From positions 17,668,085 through 17,732,084 of the forward strand of contig JAZBQD010000019.1 in assembly GCA_036583965.1 (NCBI GenBank): 64,000 nt of DNA. The letters run 5' to 3'. Source of the DNA: Prunella strophiata. Its lineage: Eukaryota > Chordata > Aves > Passeriformes > Prunellidae. Positions 52,110 to 64,000 of the stretch are shown here, piece after piece (the stretch's first letter is position 1; the number at the start of each line of letters is the position of its first letter). The notes under the pieces are model-generated. The model saw nothing but the letters and a program-made list of their open reading frames with translations. It was not told the DNA's origin and ran no database searches. The translations under genes and the position numbers were made by a program.

Positions 52110-52262
52110 ACCCTGCCACTGGCTCAGCTGCCAGACCATGGAGTTGATGTTGTTTAAACCCAAGGTCGTGGGCTTAAACCCTGTATGGGCCAGTCCATAT
52201 AAGAGCTGGACTCGATGACCCCCTTGGGTCCCTTCCAACGCAGAATATTCTGTGCAATCGGT
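52110..52262 (+). mobile_element. tRNA-derived SINE with CR1-like tail (TguSINE1 type)
   Basis: A tRNA-like head has an A-box-like GGCTCAGCTGCCAGACCATG and a B-box-like GGTCGTGGGCTTAAACC. It is followed by GAGCTGGACTCGATGACCCC, GGGTCCCTTCCAACGCAGAA and TATTCTGTG, a CR1-type 3' tail that lets the SINE borrow CR1 reverse transcriptase. This head-tail organisation is the songbird TguSINE1 design. The head is degenerate and is not a functional tRNA gene. Confidence 0.85.
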
Positions 52263-52450
52263 GAAGTTTCCTTTCCCTGCGAACACCGCCCGGCCCGGTG
52301 AGTTCTGCGGCCGCGATCAGCACCTCGGACAGCGCCGTGCCCGTCCCGGGCTGCCCCGAGCGAGCGCGGCATGCTCCTGCTCCAGAGCGGCTCGGAAAGG
52401 TCTGGCCGGGCTCAGTTCCTGCATCTACCAAGGAGAGAAACGGCGGGGAC
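52263..52450. promoter_or_regulatory. Isolated CpG-rich patch
   Basis: About 190 bp of CpG-dense sequence (CGCCCGGCCCGG, GCGGCCGCGATC, CCCGAGCGAGCGCGGCATGC) in otherwise AT-rich intergenic DNA, starting right at the SINE 3' end. It could be a small promoter, for instance of a non-coding transcript, or a GC-rich insertion. No conserved protein is visible in any frame. Confidence 0.4.
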
Positions 52451-53023
52451 TGGTGTCTGAATTCTGGGGTAAATGTACAACTTACACAAGAGTGCCACAC
52501 TGATGGAGGGATGCTGTGGGGCCTTGTGGCTCCCGAAGCGTTGAGTGCCCGCTATGAGTGAGTGATATGGGTGGAGACATCCAGAGCCCAGAGGAATGAT
52601 GGATGTGTGTCCGAGAGGGAATGCTAGGCAGGGCAAGGAGAGAGGAAGAGGTTGTTACACTATGCTGCTTCCCTATTCCTGTAAAGAATAGATGCCAAGT
52701 GTGTAAAATTCCACTTGCACCCCTTGTGCATCAGCATAAGATTAATAAACTATGACAATGAATAGTTTTCCTCTTGTAATTTTCTCTCAGGCATTGCCTC
52801 ATTTTAGAGATGGTAGTAAATTCCTGAAAAATCGAAATAAAATGCTGGCTGTTAGTGTGGTGCATGTGACATGCAGCTGTTCCCCTCCTCACACTGCATG
52901 TATGTAGTTTTTCTGAGTATGGATGTGGGTTCTTCTGTTCATTACACAAAATATGATCTGCAACTTCCAGTTAGAGACAATGTTGTTACATATTAGATTT
53001 TCTTCCTGATTCATGGTTGTTGG

Positions 53024-53057
53024 TTTTTTTTTTTTTTTCCCTCTCTCTCTCTCTCTC
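53024..53057 (+). repeat. T15 plus (CT)n pyrimidine tract
   Basis: T run 53024-53038 followed by CC and CT repeats to 53057, ending CAG. It resembles a strong splice-acceptor tract on the plus strand, but no open exon follows. Confidence 0.85.
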
Positions 53058-54967
53058 AGTTTTAGTTTTGGAACAGGTGACTGAAAACAACCTATTTACC
53101 TTCCCCTACCAAACACTCTCTTGTTCTAATTTCTGAGTTGCAAGTAAGACAGCAAGATTAACAAATTTAGTTTCACTGAAGTTAATACTGCACATTAGTA
53201 TTGATCTTAGGAGATTCAGAATTTCACTTCAAGTAATAATCTAAGAAAAATATGTATTTATACAGTAGAAGAAATTAAAGACCATAACTATAATTATGGG
53301 TTTTGTACATTCATGTTTAAATATACATTATATAGGCAGTAAATAGAAAATGAATATATTCTTAATTTATACCATAAAACACTCCCACTTTCAAATGAGC
53401 TTTTGCAACATCAGAAGTAAAACACATCAGATGCCTGTGTCTGCTGATAATCAATCCAATTTCCAGAATGAGATTAGGCATCATTATAGTCTTTTTCTCT
53501 AAGCACCTTTCCCATGGGATAGCAACACAGAACAGCCATGCAGAGTTAACATCTGATTAGAAAGAATAATGCACTTTGCAGTTCTAAGACAAGCTAGTTG
53601 GGAATTGTCCAGTCCATTTCTCTGGCTACTTACCCCTCCTGAAACTCCCAGAGAAACCATGGCTCCCCAAGTTCCAAGGTGCTCCAGCTATTTAGGAAGC
53701 AAATAGAAGGAGAAAAAACTGCTTATGATTTTCTGAGAGTAAGATTTGCTTTAGTTAGTATATATTTTTGTCCTGACTAGGGGTTAAAGTCCTTTTCTTT
53801 AATTCATAAAGTTATATGTTTCTTGAAAGGGTAAGTTTCCTTGGATGTAAGTTTCAGGCTGCATGAATTTCTCTGTAGATTTCTGTTTCATGCTGTTTGT
53901 GTGGGACTGAAAGTTGCATCTGAGCCTGGTGTTATAAACACTGTCAGTGTAAGAGCTTGAGAAAAATATTGTCTCTCAGTGTTTTATACTGTGAAAATAT
54001 GTTAATAAAAAGGTAATTGACTGGAATGCTTAAATGCATACATTTATACAAAATAATTTTTTTTTCTAAAACAATGAAATGACTAATAAAATATTAAGTT
54101 TATGCAAGAAATATTTAAGAGAAAAAACTCCCTCTAATTAAAATGAAAATAAAGTAGCATGGGAAAATGTCTCCAGTACAAACTAACTAGTTCAAAGTAA
54201 ATGTTTTGAGGGAGAACAGTCAATATGAGTAATAATATAGTAAAAGAGCAAAAGAAGATAAAGAATGTAGATTTAAAAATAAATCCTGATAAATTAAATC
54301 CACTATGAAAGCCAAACCTGTGCTGAAAGTAATAAGGAAAAGATTTGGTTTATTTTAAATTGTCAAACCAGACAGTTACCCAGGAGCTTTAAGAACAGAA
54401 TTCAACTCTACGGCACAAAGCTGTTCGCATGATCATTTATTCAGCCAGCGCGGTACTCTATAGAGTGACAAAGCTGGGGGGAGCACGTTTTTCTGACCAA
54501 ACCTCTGGACGTGGCGAGGGCATTCCCCGGCGCTGCTGCCTCATGCGGCACGGAGAAGTCGCTTCCAGGTCGGATGAGGTCGGAAAGTGGTGACTGCCAC
54601 GTAAAACGCTTTGAGAACTAAGGCTGAAAAGTTGTGTATGGGGAAATTAGGGCTTGAAAGGGAAGTGATTTTTGTGTGGTGCATGACTCGGGCGGTGGGC
54701 TGAAAGGGTTAACTAATCGTCATTAAAAATTACAGTTGACATTTTCTTCTCGGATGGCAGGGAGCTGGCGAGCCGCCGGTCCCCAGTGAGAGCGGGGGGT
54801 GGCTTCCCTGAGAAGGGGCTGGGACTGTTCCAGCGCCAGTGGCTGCCGAGAGCCGGCGGCGGTGCGCCGGGGAAAGGCAAGGGACGGAGACGTTCCCCGA
54901 AGGGGCAGTAAAAACAAAACCCCCCCTCAACTTGGGGAAAGGGGAGAAGACGCAACCTCGCTTTAGG

Positions 54968-54994
54968 AAAAAAAAAAAAAAAAAAAAAAAAAAA
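54968..54994 (+). repeat. A27 homopolymer inside the CpG island
   Basis: 27 A residues interrupt GC-rich promoter DNA about 570 bp upstream of the EML5 start codon. Confidence 0.9.
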
Positions 54995-55041
54995 GGTAAA
55001 TATAGAAAAGCCCCGCGACACACCACAACGCGCGGTGGTGA

Positions 55042-56286
<1,245 letters not shown>

Positions 56287-58027
56287 TAGCAGGTAGACCT
56301 TTGTCTGGTGTTTAAAAGGCGACGATTACATGGGGAATTAGTGGCCTGCCTGTAACTCACGCAACTTTTAGGGTAATCTTAAAAGAAAAGCCTTTCTTGG
56401 GAAGTTGAGGCTTCTTCTGTAGCTCAGTGGTTCACTTGGCAGGGAATGTTACCAGGTGCTGAGTCCATTAAAAAATTAATTACAAACTGATGCTGCAAAA
56501 GTCTGCTGGTATGATTTCTTATATGTCTTTCCACTCCAAGGATGCTTTTGTAAGCCTAGTGGTGTTGAGAGATCAGTAAGAGAATTTGAGGAGTATGAAG
56601 GGCAGATGTGAGCCTGAGTCATCAATCTTTTCCCTTACAGTAGGTGTCATTGCAGATGGGTTTTAAATTCTGATTTGCTTTGGTCTTCCTGTTGGAGTAA
56701 AAGCTAGCAGTAGATACTTTTGTAGGTGTGTTGTGTGTTTTACAGCACAAAATTTGTTTTTATGATGCTTAGTGCTCCAAGGCATACCTCTGTATGTGTT
56801 ACTCGTGAGTAACAGGTATTGCCTGTAGAGAGCAGAATAGATGCTTTGTCTTTCATTTAAGCTTTTAGATACACTAAAAAACTTGGTCATAATGTCCACT
56901 TTTTTCCTTCGTTTAAATCTTCTTGAAGGAATTTAAATAGCTCTGAAGTATGGCTGTGAATGTTCCTAAGAAGGGTGTCACTTCCGTAGTGTATTTCTCC
57001 TTGCTGCTAAATATGTGAAGAAAACGTAGTCAATGTACCACGGTAGAATGTCGTACTAGGGGTGTTGAGTCAGGAGTTTGAATCGCTGTTATTTGCATTG
57101 CTTAATGTTTTAACATTCTCACTTTAATCCAGGAAAAAACTGCTCTTCTTACGAACTGCTGGCCACCTGTGATGTCAGGTGCTGTGGGAAATCCAGATCT
57201 GCACCTTGCTATTGTGCTGAGGAAGCGGCGGCTCGCCGCTCGTTCCGAGGTCGCGGCAGTGTAACATTACACATTTAATTCCGTGTATTCAGGAGTGCTT
57301 CCGAATGACACTGCTTGTTTCAGTAGCACTTCTTGTAGCATAAGAATTAAATGGTTTGAGCTACAACCGGGCAAGTTTTTTGTTTGCATGTGGTAACAGT
57401 TTCTTGCTCAGTCTCTCTCAGTTTTGGTACAGTGTGCTACATTTGGCTAAAATGTGACAGAATGGTTTAGAATAGTACTAAACAAAAAATCCCCACAAAA
57501 CCAACAAACAAGCAAACAAACAAAAATCTGCTGTAAATCAGCTAACTGGAGAGAAAGTGTGTCTGGGTTGTGTATGTACTTTGATTTGAATGATACCATG
57601 GCCCATTCAAACACAGCAGTTTCTCCTGCTCTTTGTATTGATGTGAGAATATAATTCTAAGTATGATAAGTATGCAGTTAGAATTTTGCATGGTTCTTAA
57701 ATGCAAAAGCTCTACAGAAATATTAGTATGCTTAAAGAAGAATGCTTGATTTAAAAGCAGAGTGGCTATTTCTAATAGTACAATTAGACTTGCATTGATA
57801 AGTCTTTCACTTGCTACTTTCTCTAAAATGCAACATGGTACCATTTAAATGCCATCTCACACTTTTGCTGACTAAACCTGGGTATCTAAACATGTTAGTT
57901 CTTAATATTTAAAGGAGACATAGGAAGGTCAAATATTTAAAAAACAAACAAACAACAACAAAAAACAAAAAAAACCCCAACAACAAAACCCAAAGCCCAA
58001 AAAGCAGGTGCAAAAATTGTTATATAT

Positions 58028-58029
<2 letters not shown>

Positions 58030-58062
<33 letters not shown>
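58030..58062 (+). repeat. (AT)n microsatellite
   Basis: About 16 AT dinucleotides with AT-rich imperfect flanks (58021-58080), downstream of a CAAA-rich tract. Confidence 0.9.
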
Positions 58063-58066
<4 letters not shown>

Positions 58067-58860
58067 AAATATTATATAAAACAGTAATCAGTGTTACTAA
58101 GTTTTCTCTCTGAAGATAAACTCAACTGTTGTATTGGAAAAGAATGAATATATTTTGTGCTCTAAGAGTCTCAGCAAGTACTGTGAATAGAGATATTTGG
58201 GATTTTTTAGTGAAAGCAATGGAAGGATTAAGTGTGTTTTTACAAGTATGGGATCTAATTTGTGAAAGCAGTTCTGGAGTCTGAAAATCTTATGTATTTA
58301 AAGAATCAAACTTTCATGAGCCTAGCTCCATAGCTACAAGGACTAAGCATAAATATTGCTCACTACATGGTGATATTATTAGTACTCTTCATTATGAGAA
58401 TTTTTATTTTGTTAGCATTCTTTGGATGGCATTGTAATTATAAACATCAATCAGGAGAGAGGAACTGCAGTTCTTAAGTCAGAGACCATTTTTTAGTAGA
58501 AAACAGTATTGGAGTAATGGACAGTCATAGGACATTTTCAGTTGGAACTTTCTAACACTAGCAGTTAGTTTTTGTTCTGCTTTGAAGTTTTACCTGATTT
58601 TTTAAAATGAAACCCTGTAAACCTGCTGTAAGGTTTTTTATATGATTAGGTGTTTTAACAAGATTTGTTTTCAGTATGAATGTCTAATCTTAATTTTAGT
58701 AATGGTGTCCATACCCCGAACTTCTCAGCCTCAGTTAACTGTATAGTAAAAGTAAGAGAGCTCTCTTTCAGTGTTTTGTCCTTCAGATCTATTGAAAACT
58801 CTTTTGGACTAGAAGAGGATAATTAGGATAATTTCAAACATATTTTGTTAGTCTGTTTTG

Positions 58861-58913
58861 GTGTTTTTTTTTGTTTTGTTTTGTTTTGTTTTTTGTTTTT
58901 GTTTTTTTTTTTA
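58861..58913 (+). repeat. (TTTTG)n-like tract
   Basis: T-rich array with GTTTT units in EML5 intron 1, ending in a run of Ts. Confidence 0.85.
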
Positions 58914-59840
58914 AATCTCTACTGAGAATTATTTTCCAGAAATCAACTCACTATTCTGGAGGATACAGCTACATGCTTTCAATCTTACTTGTCTCTCATT
59001 TCTTTACTCATTTGCATATTTTTGTGGTTGAGGTCCAGGAATGTATGCAAACACTTGTGGAAAGTATTAGATGCACAAATGTTTTGGAAATTTGCATCCT
59101 TTGGGAGTGCAGTTAACTGAGTTTCTGATATTTTCAGGAGTAAATAAGGAGAAAAATCTTGTACATGATATCTCAGGTGACTTGCTTTGATCTGTTGCCA
59201 GCAGCACAACTTGGATGTCTGCTGTGTTTGTGGAATATAAGTTCCCCTGTCCAGCCTTAGCTGTGTATGTGCAGGAGCTACTAATACTGAATGAAAATGC
59301 AAGTTATACTGGTTTCAAGTGTGTGTTCTCTAGGATTTCATCACCAAACTAGCTTGTGATCTTAGGAATGGTTTGCTTTCTGGTAGCTGAGGAAGAAACA
59401 GTGTCTTGGTGTTCAGGTTAGATCTTAACTTTGTTCTCTAAACCAATAATTTTATTGGTTTAAAGGATCATAGGGTTTTTAGTGTTGGCTGATCTTCCCA
59501 TTTCAGAGACACCTTAGGGGGATTGTATTTAAATCTGATTTGAATCAAGATTTCAGAAGATGCCCCCTCAGAGTATTAACTTGTCATACTGTAAAACTCA
59601 TGCTCACATTGAGGCTCCTTATTTATCTGGGCTAGCTAAAACATATTTATGTATTTTATTTTTTTGATATGAGAAGATTGGAAATCCTGAACTTATCCAC
59701 CTTTTTAAATGGCTGTCTACTGGCAAAAGCCTTTGATGTCACTAGGACAATTCTTTATGCTGATGTGCTCCAAGGAGACTGCTGACATGCTCCAAGGTGA
59801 CTTGTAGAATAATTTTTCCTTTTGATGCATTTTTTTGCCC

Positions 59841-59980
59841 CTTCCTTTCCCTTCCTTTCCCTTCCTTTCCCTTCCTTTCCCTTCCTTTCCCTTCCTTTCC
59901 CTTCCTTTCCCTTCCTTTCCCTTCCTTTCCCTTCCTTTCCCTTCCTTTCCCTTCCTTTCCCTTCCTTTCCCTTCCTTTCC
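59841..59980 (+). repeat. (CTTCCTTTCC)14 satellite
   Basis: Fourteen perfect tandem copies of a 10-bp unit, 140 bp without a single variant. One strand is pure pyrimidine and the other pure purine. The Lys/Glu/Gly/Arg open frames on the minus strand are translations of this repeat and not proteins. Confidence 0.97.
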
Positions 59981-62296
59981 CCATACTTCTAGCCCTGTGA
60001 CCATTTTTTTTTTAATCAAAGTACTGAAATTTTCCTGGGAATTAACTTTTCATTTGACATTGATGATGCTATTGAAAAATAAAATCAAAACATAAGGTTA
60101 AATCAGTGTGGGTTTTTTGAGAGCTTTAGTAGACTTGGTATAACTTTATATTCTGCTTTCCATGATGTCTTCTTGATTTCAAACTTTAGCACTTATTTGT
60201 AATTCTCCTTTTGCACCATTTTCTTTATCCTGACACAAAACAACCGCACAACTGTGCCAGTCACAGAAAGAAGAATTATGTTTCTCTGTCAGAAGGAAAC
60301 AAATGAGGAAGAGTTGTTATCTGTCCTACTTTTTTAATATCCATTATGTGAGCTAGCTGGCAAATAATAGTGCTTTTGTATATTCTTCCTAGAACTTAAT
60401 CACTGTGACTACTTGATTAAGATGTTTGTGGTGCATTTAGGTTTTATTGCTTAAGGAAGTAGCTGGCACATTTTATGCTGGTGAGAACTCTTGAATCTCT
60501 GCTGATAATGGCATTTATGGCTCTGCTGTTGAGCAGCTCTGGGCTGTGTCTAAGAAGTTAATTTCCCTTTTTGTCTGAAGTCTGTATATTTCTCTTTGTC
60601 TTGGACTAAGTTGGGGGAAAGAAATCATGCATCATCTGCCCTAGGACTCATGCAGTGTTCTGCTTTTAGGGAAAACATAACTTAAAAAATTATTCATAAA
60701 GCATTTAATTTCTTTACTATTAGGAGTTCTAGTACCAGAAACTAACCAATGCCTTGCTACAAAGACAGAGGAGAAATAAATGGTTGTATTTTCTGTTTAG
60801 TTAAAACTTGGTTCTTTTCCCCTTTGTGCCCCTCTGTATCCAAGACTGTAGAGAGGTAAATTGCATGTTTACAGAGAGCAGAGGTATATGCAAAGAATGG
60901 CAAAGGATTTGTTTCTATTCTCACAGAGACAGGGTTTGGCTGTTTCCAGCAAAATGATTTGCTTGTCTAAATCATGGCTTTTCTTCAGACAATTTTTCTT
61001 GTTGCTGTGAACTCTAGGAATTCCCTGAACTTTATTTCCCAAGGAATAAAAATAAGCAGCCAAACTGGTTACTGGCCACTAAACTGTGATCTTTCCAGGC
61101 ACTTTATTTAAGACTGTGATCTTTTTATATTTCAAATTTCAACTTAATCTCCTGCCGGAGTTTGTTCCTGTATTCCAAGGCAAAATAAACAATTTCATTT
61201 TAGTGTCAACATTTCTTAGGTTCTACTGAGAATCAAAACCACTAAAATCATCTCTGCTCTCTGGTGTTAGTGCTGTCTGCCAACTCTGATTTATCTATTT
61301 ATTGTCACACTCTGAGTGTTAGTCTAACCATCAACATCTAAGGGATTGTTGGACTCTGTCAGCTGCTTTCTAAGACTGCTCCTAGATAATGCTCTCCAGG
61401 AGGCAGGTCCAGCCTTCCTCTGTGTGCCTGTCAGCTGTGGTTTGCAAGCAGAAATTCTAGCAGTGCAGTGATTTGTCACATCCTAGTTTTGAATGGCAAC
61501 AGGTCTTTTCCTCACCCTCTCTTTTCATTAACTATGCATTGTTATGACTTTGGATGACCTGCTGTTGGACTTGTTTAGTAAAGATATTGTCTATTTCTAC
61601 CACCTCATTGTATCATTTTGCCTCTCTTAGATCCCTTTTCATTAGATTTTAGTAATAATAATAAAAAAAGAACAAAAGAGATTATCTTCTCAGAAAAAGA
61701 GCCAAACAGGTTTTACAAGAATGTAGAGGGAAATTATTTTCTTTCCATGTTTTGTGTTCTTTCAGTAGTCTAACACCTTAAGAATTCTGAAAAAACCTCA
61801 ACAAACAGTTGAAGCAATTGAATGTTGGGGTATCTGCTGTCAAGTTTATTGGCTTGTTCATGTCTGGAATAATGGTGTATGTTTCTGACCTAACTCCAGA
61901 TGACAGTCAAGCACTAATGTTAAGGAATAGATACTAAGCACAGCTACAGAATTTTGTCAGGTGAAATTCTATTAATTGGTTTGGCAACAAATCTATGAAT
62001 TTTCACTAGAAATGTAGTGATTAGTTGTGTATTTTGGGTTTCAGGGAATGTAACTGAATGAATACTAGGTTGCCACATAAGGAAAAATTTCTAATTATCA
62101 TGTGTAATCTCTTGTGTCTTTTGAATTATGAATGTTACAGAGGAAAAAAATCTTAAGCATGTTCTGGTGAGGAATTCTTTGTATGGACTTGAATACTATA
62201 CAGTCCATATCTTTCTTTGTAGAAAAGAACTCCATTTGCAGAAAGGTAATATCTCAAACTATTTCAATAATTATAGCCATCAAAGAAGGCCAGTCA

Positions 62297-62380
62297 TCCC
62301 CCACTGTAGCCTCCAATAACTGGAGGAAAACAGGATTTTACTCCTGTTTTCCTCCAGTTATTAGAGGCTACAGTGGGGGA
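62297..62380. repeat. Long near-perfect hairpin (39-bp stem, 6-nt loop)
   Basis: Left arm 62297-62335 and right arm 62342-62380 are reverse complements with one mismatch, separated by TTTTAC. Arm ends read TCCCCCACTGTAGCCTC and GAGGCTACAGTGGGGGA. No flanking target duplication is evident. It could be a foldback insertion, a template-switch mutation, a structured RNA in the EML5 intron or an assembly artefact. Confidence 0.93.
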
Positions 62381-62565
62381 TTTTATAGTTATGCTTCAAA
62401 TGTGAAATTGATCATGCATAGAGACACCTCAAAATGTAGCTTGTCTAATACTTAGGAAACATACAGGGTGCATACAGCCTAGGATTATTAGGTGTGGTGG
62501 TAGGAAACAAGTCTTTGTTCTCAAGTCCCAAGGAAAGTCTTTGGTAGGAGTATTTCCCTTTGACT

Positions 62566-62870
62566 CAGTGCTGGTGAGGCTGCCCCTGGAGTGCTGTGTG
62601 CAATTCTGGGCTCCTCAGGACAAGAGACATGAGGAACTACTAAAGAGAGTCCATGGAAGGGCCACAAAGATGATTAAGAATCTTGACCATCTCTCCTGAT
62701 AAGAGGCTGAGAGAGCTGGGACCATTTGGCTCAGAGAGAAGGCTCAGAGTGCATCTGATCAATGTATATAATAAATAGCTGAAGCAAAAGTGTGAAGAAG
62801 ATAGATGGATCCAAGCTCTTTTCAATGGTGCTCAGTGACAATTCAAGTGACTTTCCAACCAAAACTAAAA
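62566..62870 (+). mobile_element. CR1 LINE fragment
   Basis: Has CTGGTGAGGCTGCCCCTGGA, GTGCTGTGTGCAATTCTGGG, then AAAGAGAGTCCATGGAAGGG and AGAGGCTGAGAGAGCTGGGA in order, as in the CR1 region just 5' of its terminal UTR. It is diverged toward 62870 and lacks the terminal octamers. Confidence 0.88.
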
Positions 62871-64000
62871 CCTGTAGGCTCATGCTGAATAGTAGGAGTT
62901 TCCAGAATTGGTAGTTCAGTTTGAAAGCGTCAGTGTTTTGACTACAAACATTATTTATTACTTTATTCCCACATGCAAATTCAAATTCAAAAAATAATTT
63001 TATGTAAATCTAGTTAAGGAAATAATTTTTCAGATTATTTTTCCTTGAAGAAAATTAGATATGAACTATAGATCATGGGGTTTTGGTATGCAATAGAATG
63101 TTTACTGTGAAGTGAAATACCTTTAATAGTATTTTCTGTAACAAAGAGTGGGCTTTGGGGGATTTTAGGAATACTGAATAAAACTTTCCTGGATTAAGTT
63201 TGAAGTGAGACTAGAATAAGGCTGTTGTTTAATACACCTGCATACCATTGAAAACTTTATTTTTCCACATTAAAACTACACAAATAGAAATACCAAAAAT
63301 ATCCAACCAGAACTGAACATTTAAAACATACTAGAAGTTGATTAAAGTAGATCAACACAGCAAGGAGCTAGGCTTAGGAGCTTGCTTTCATGCATTGTGC
63401 TTTTCATAGCCAGCAGTCACATCACCTTCTGATCTGATTCTGTCAGCACTCACAGGCAAGGTCAGGTCAGGTCAATACTTAAATGGGAAAATGTCTTGGT
63501 GATGTAGAAAATGCTTTTCTTGATTTGGTAGTTGGGTCTTTTTCTCAGAACTATTGCAACAACATGAGGCTCTAGGACAATGTCTGAGAAAAACATGAAA
63601 TGTAACCAAAAGCTTTGAGTCCTAAAAATTTTGAATTAGCTGTAATTAATAACACAAGCATTGTAGGCTTTTTTTAAAAACTGTGTACTTGAAACAGAAC
63701 CTGAAATACTTGCAAAAAGATGTTTCTAGTCCTATGTCATCTACATTTGGGAGTTTTTGAAGTTTAAGCTGACATCTGACATTAAGCTAAAAAATCCACA
63801 GAATTTAGTCTTCACCTTTTATAATATCTCAAGGGTTTTTTTTTTATTTTAAGATGTAGCTTACCTAGTTTTTCAAAATATTATTACACAACTTATAGAG
63901 TTGTATTTGTGATTTAGGACAGCACTTTTGTTTAGCATCAATGATTTTAAAGGAAAAATGATTTATTACATAAAAGTGGCAAAGATGCCTAATCTGTACT

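Larger units (their letters stand above)
43851..54470. other. TTC8-EML5 intergenic region
   Basis: 10.6 kb between the divergent promoters. It contains two LTR fragments (44531-44910, 45600-45715), a SINE (52110-52262), an isolated CpG-rich patch (52263-52450), a pyrimidine tract (53024-53057) and otherwise AT-rich DNA. No protein-coding gene is supported. Confidence 0.65.

Noticed and set aside
52121..52190. Possible tRNA gene
   Set aside because: The A and B boxes are degenerate, the acceptor stem cannot be completed and the block runs into a CR1-like tail, so it is a SINE head.
59717..60095. Lys/Glu/Gly/Arg and Pro/Phe/Ser-Leu repeat proteins
   Set aside because: Direct translations of the 10-bp satellite in several frames; not genes.

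Overview
This window is vertebrate nuclear DNA, most likely from a songbird. The background is AT-rich, genes are split into short GT-AG exons separated by kilobase introns, and the only sharp CpG islands sit at two gene starts. The interspersed repeats are avian: five CR1 LINE 3' fragments, one tRNA-derived SINE with a CR1-like tail (TguSINE1 type), and pieces of one passerine ERVL-like LTR family. There is no bacterial or plasmid content.

Layout. (1) 1213-43555, minus strand: TTC8 (BBS8), a TPR subunit of the BBSome, in 15 coding exons that I located individually by conceptual translation. They encode 513 residues once one apparent extra base is set aside. All introns are GT-AG, and the exon phases agree throughout except at the 3' end of exon 10, where an extra base creates an in-frame TGA. 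Exon 2 is a 30-bp micro-exon in the position of the mammalian photoreceptor-enriched exon 2A. (2) About 43080-43850: CpG-island promoter of TTC8. (3) 43850-54470: gene-poor intergenic DNA with LTR fragments, a SINE and a small isolated CpG-rich patch at 52263-52450. (4) About 54470-56300: CpG-island promoter and first coding exon (55561-55757, plus strand) of EML5, an EMAP-like microtubule-associated protein. (5) 55758-64000: start of EML5 intron 1, with simple repeats, a 14-copy 10-bp satellite, a near-perfect 39-bp-stem hairpin and a CR1 fragment. EML5 exon 2 lies outside the window.

TTC8 and EML5 are divergent (head to head, start codons 12 kb apart), the same neighbour arrangement as in mammals. 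Both products act on microtubule-based structures (ciliary trafficking and microtubule binding), but nothing in the sequence shows shared regulation. The items most worth a second look are the exon 10 frameshift, the hairpin at 62297-62380, an unidentified coding-like block at 17569-18195 inside TTC8 intron 8, and a 32-nt perfect palindrome at 21698-21729. No convincing new multi-gene system is present.
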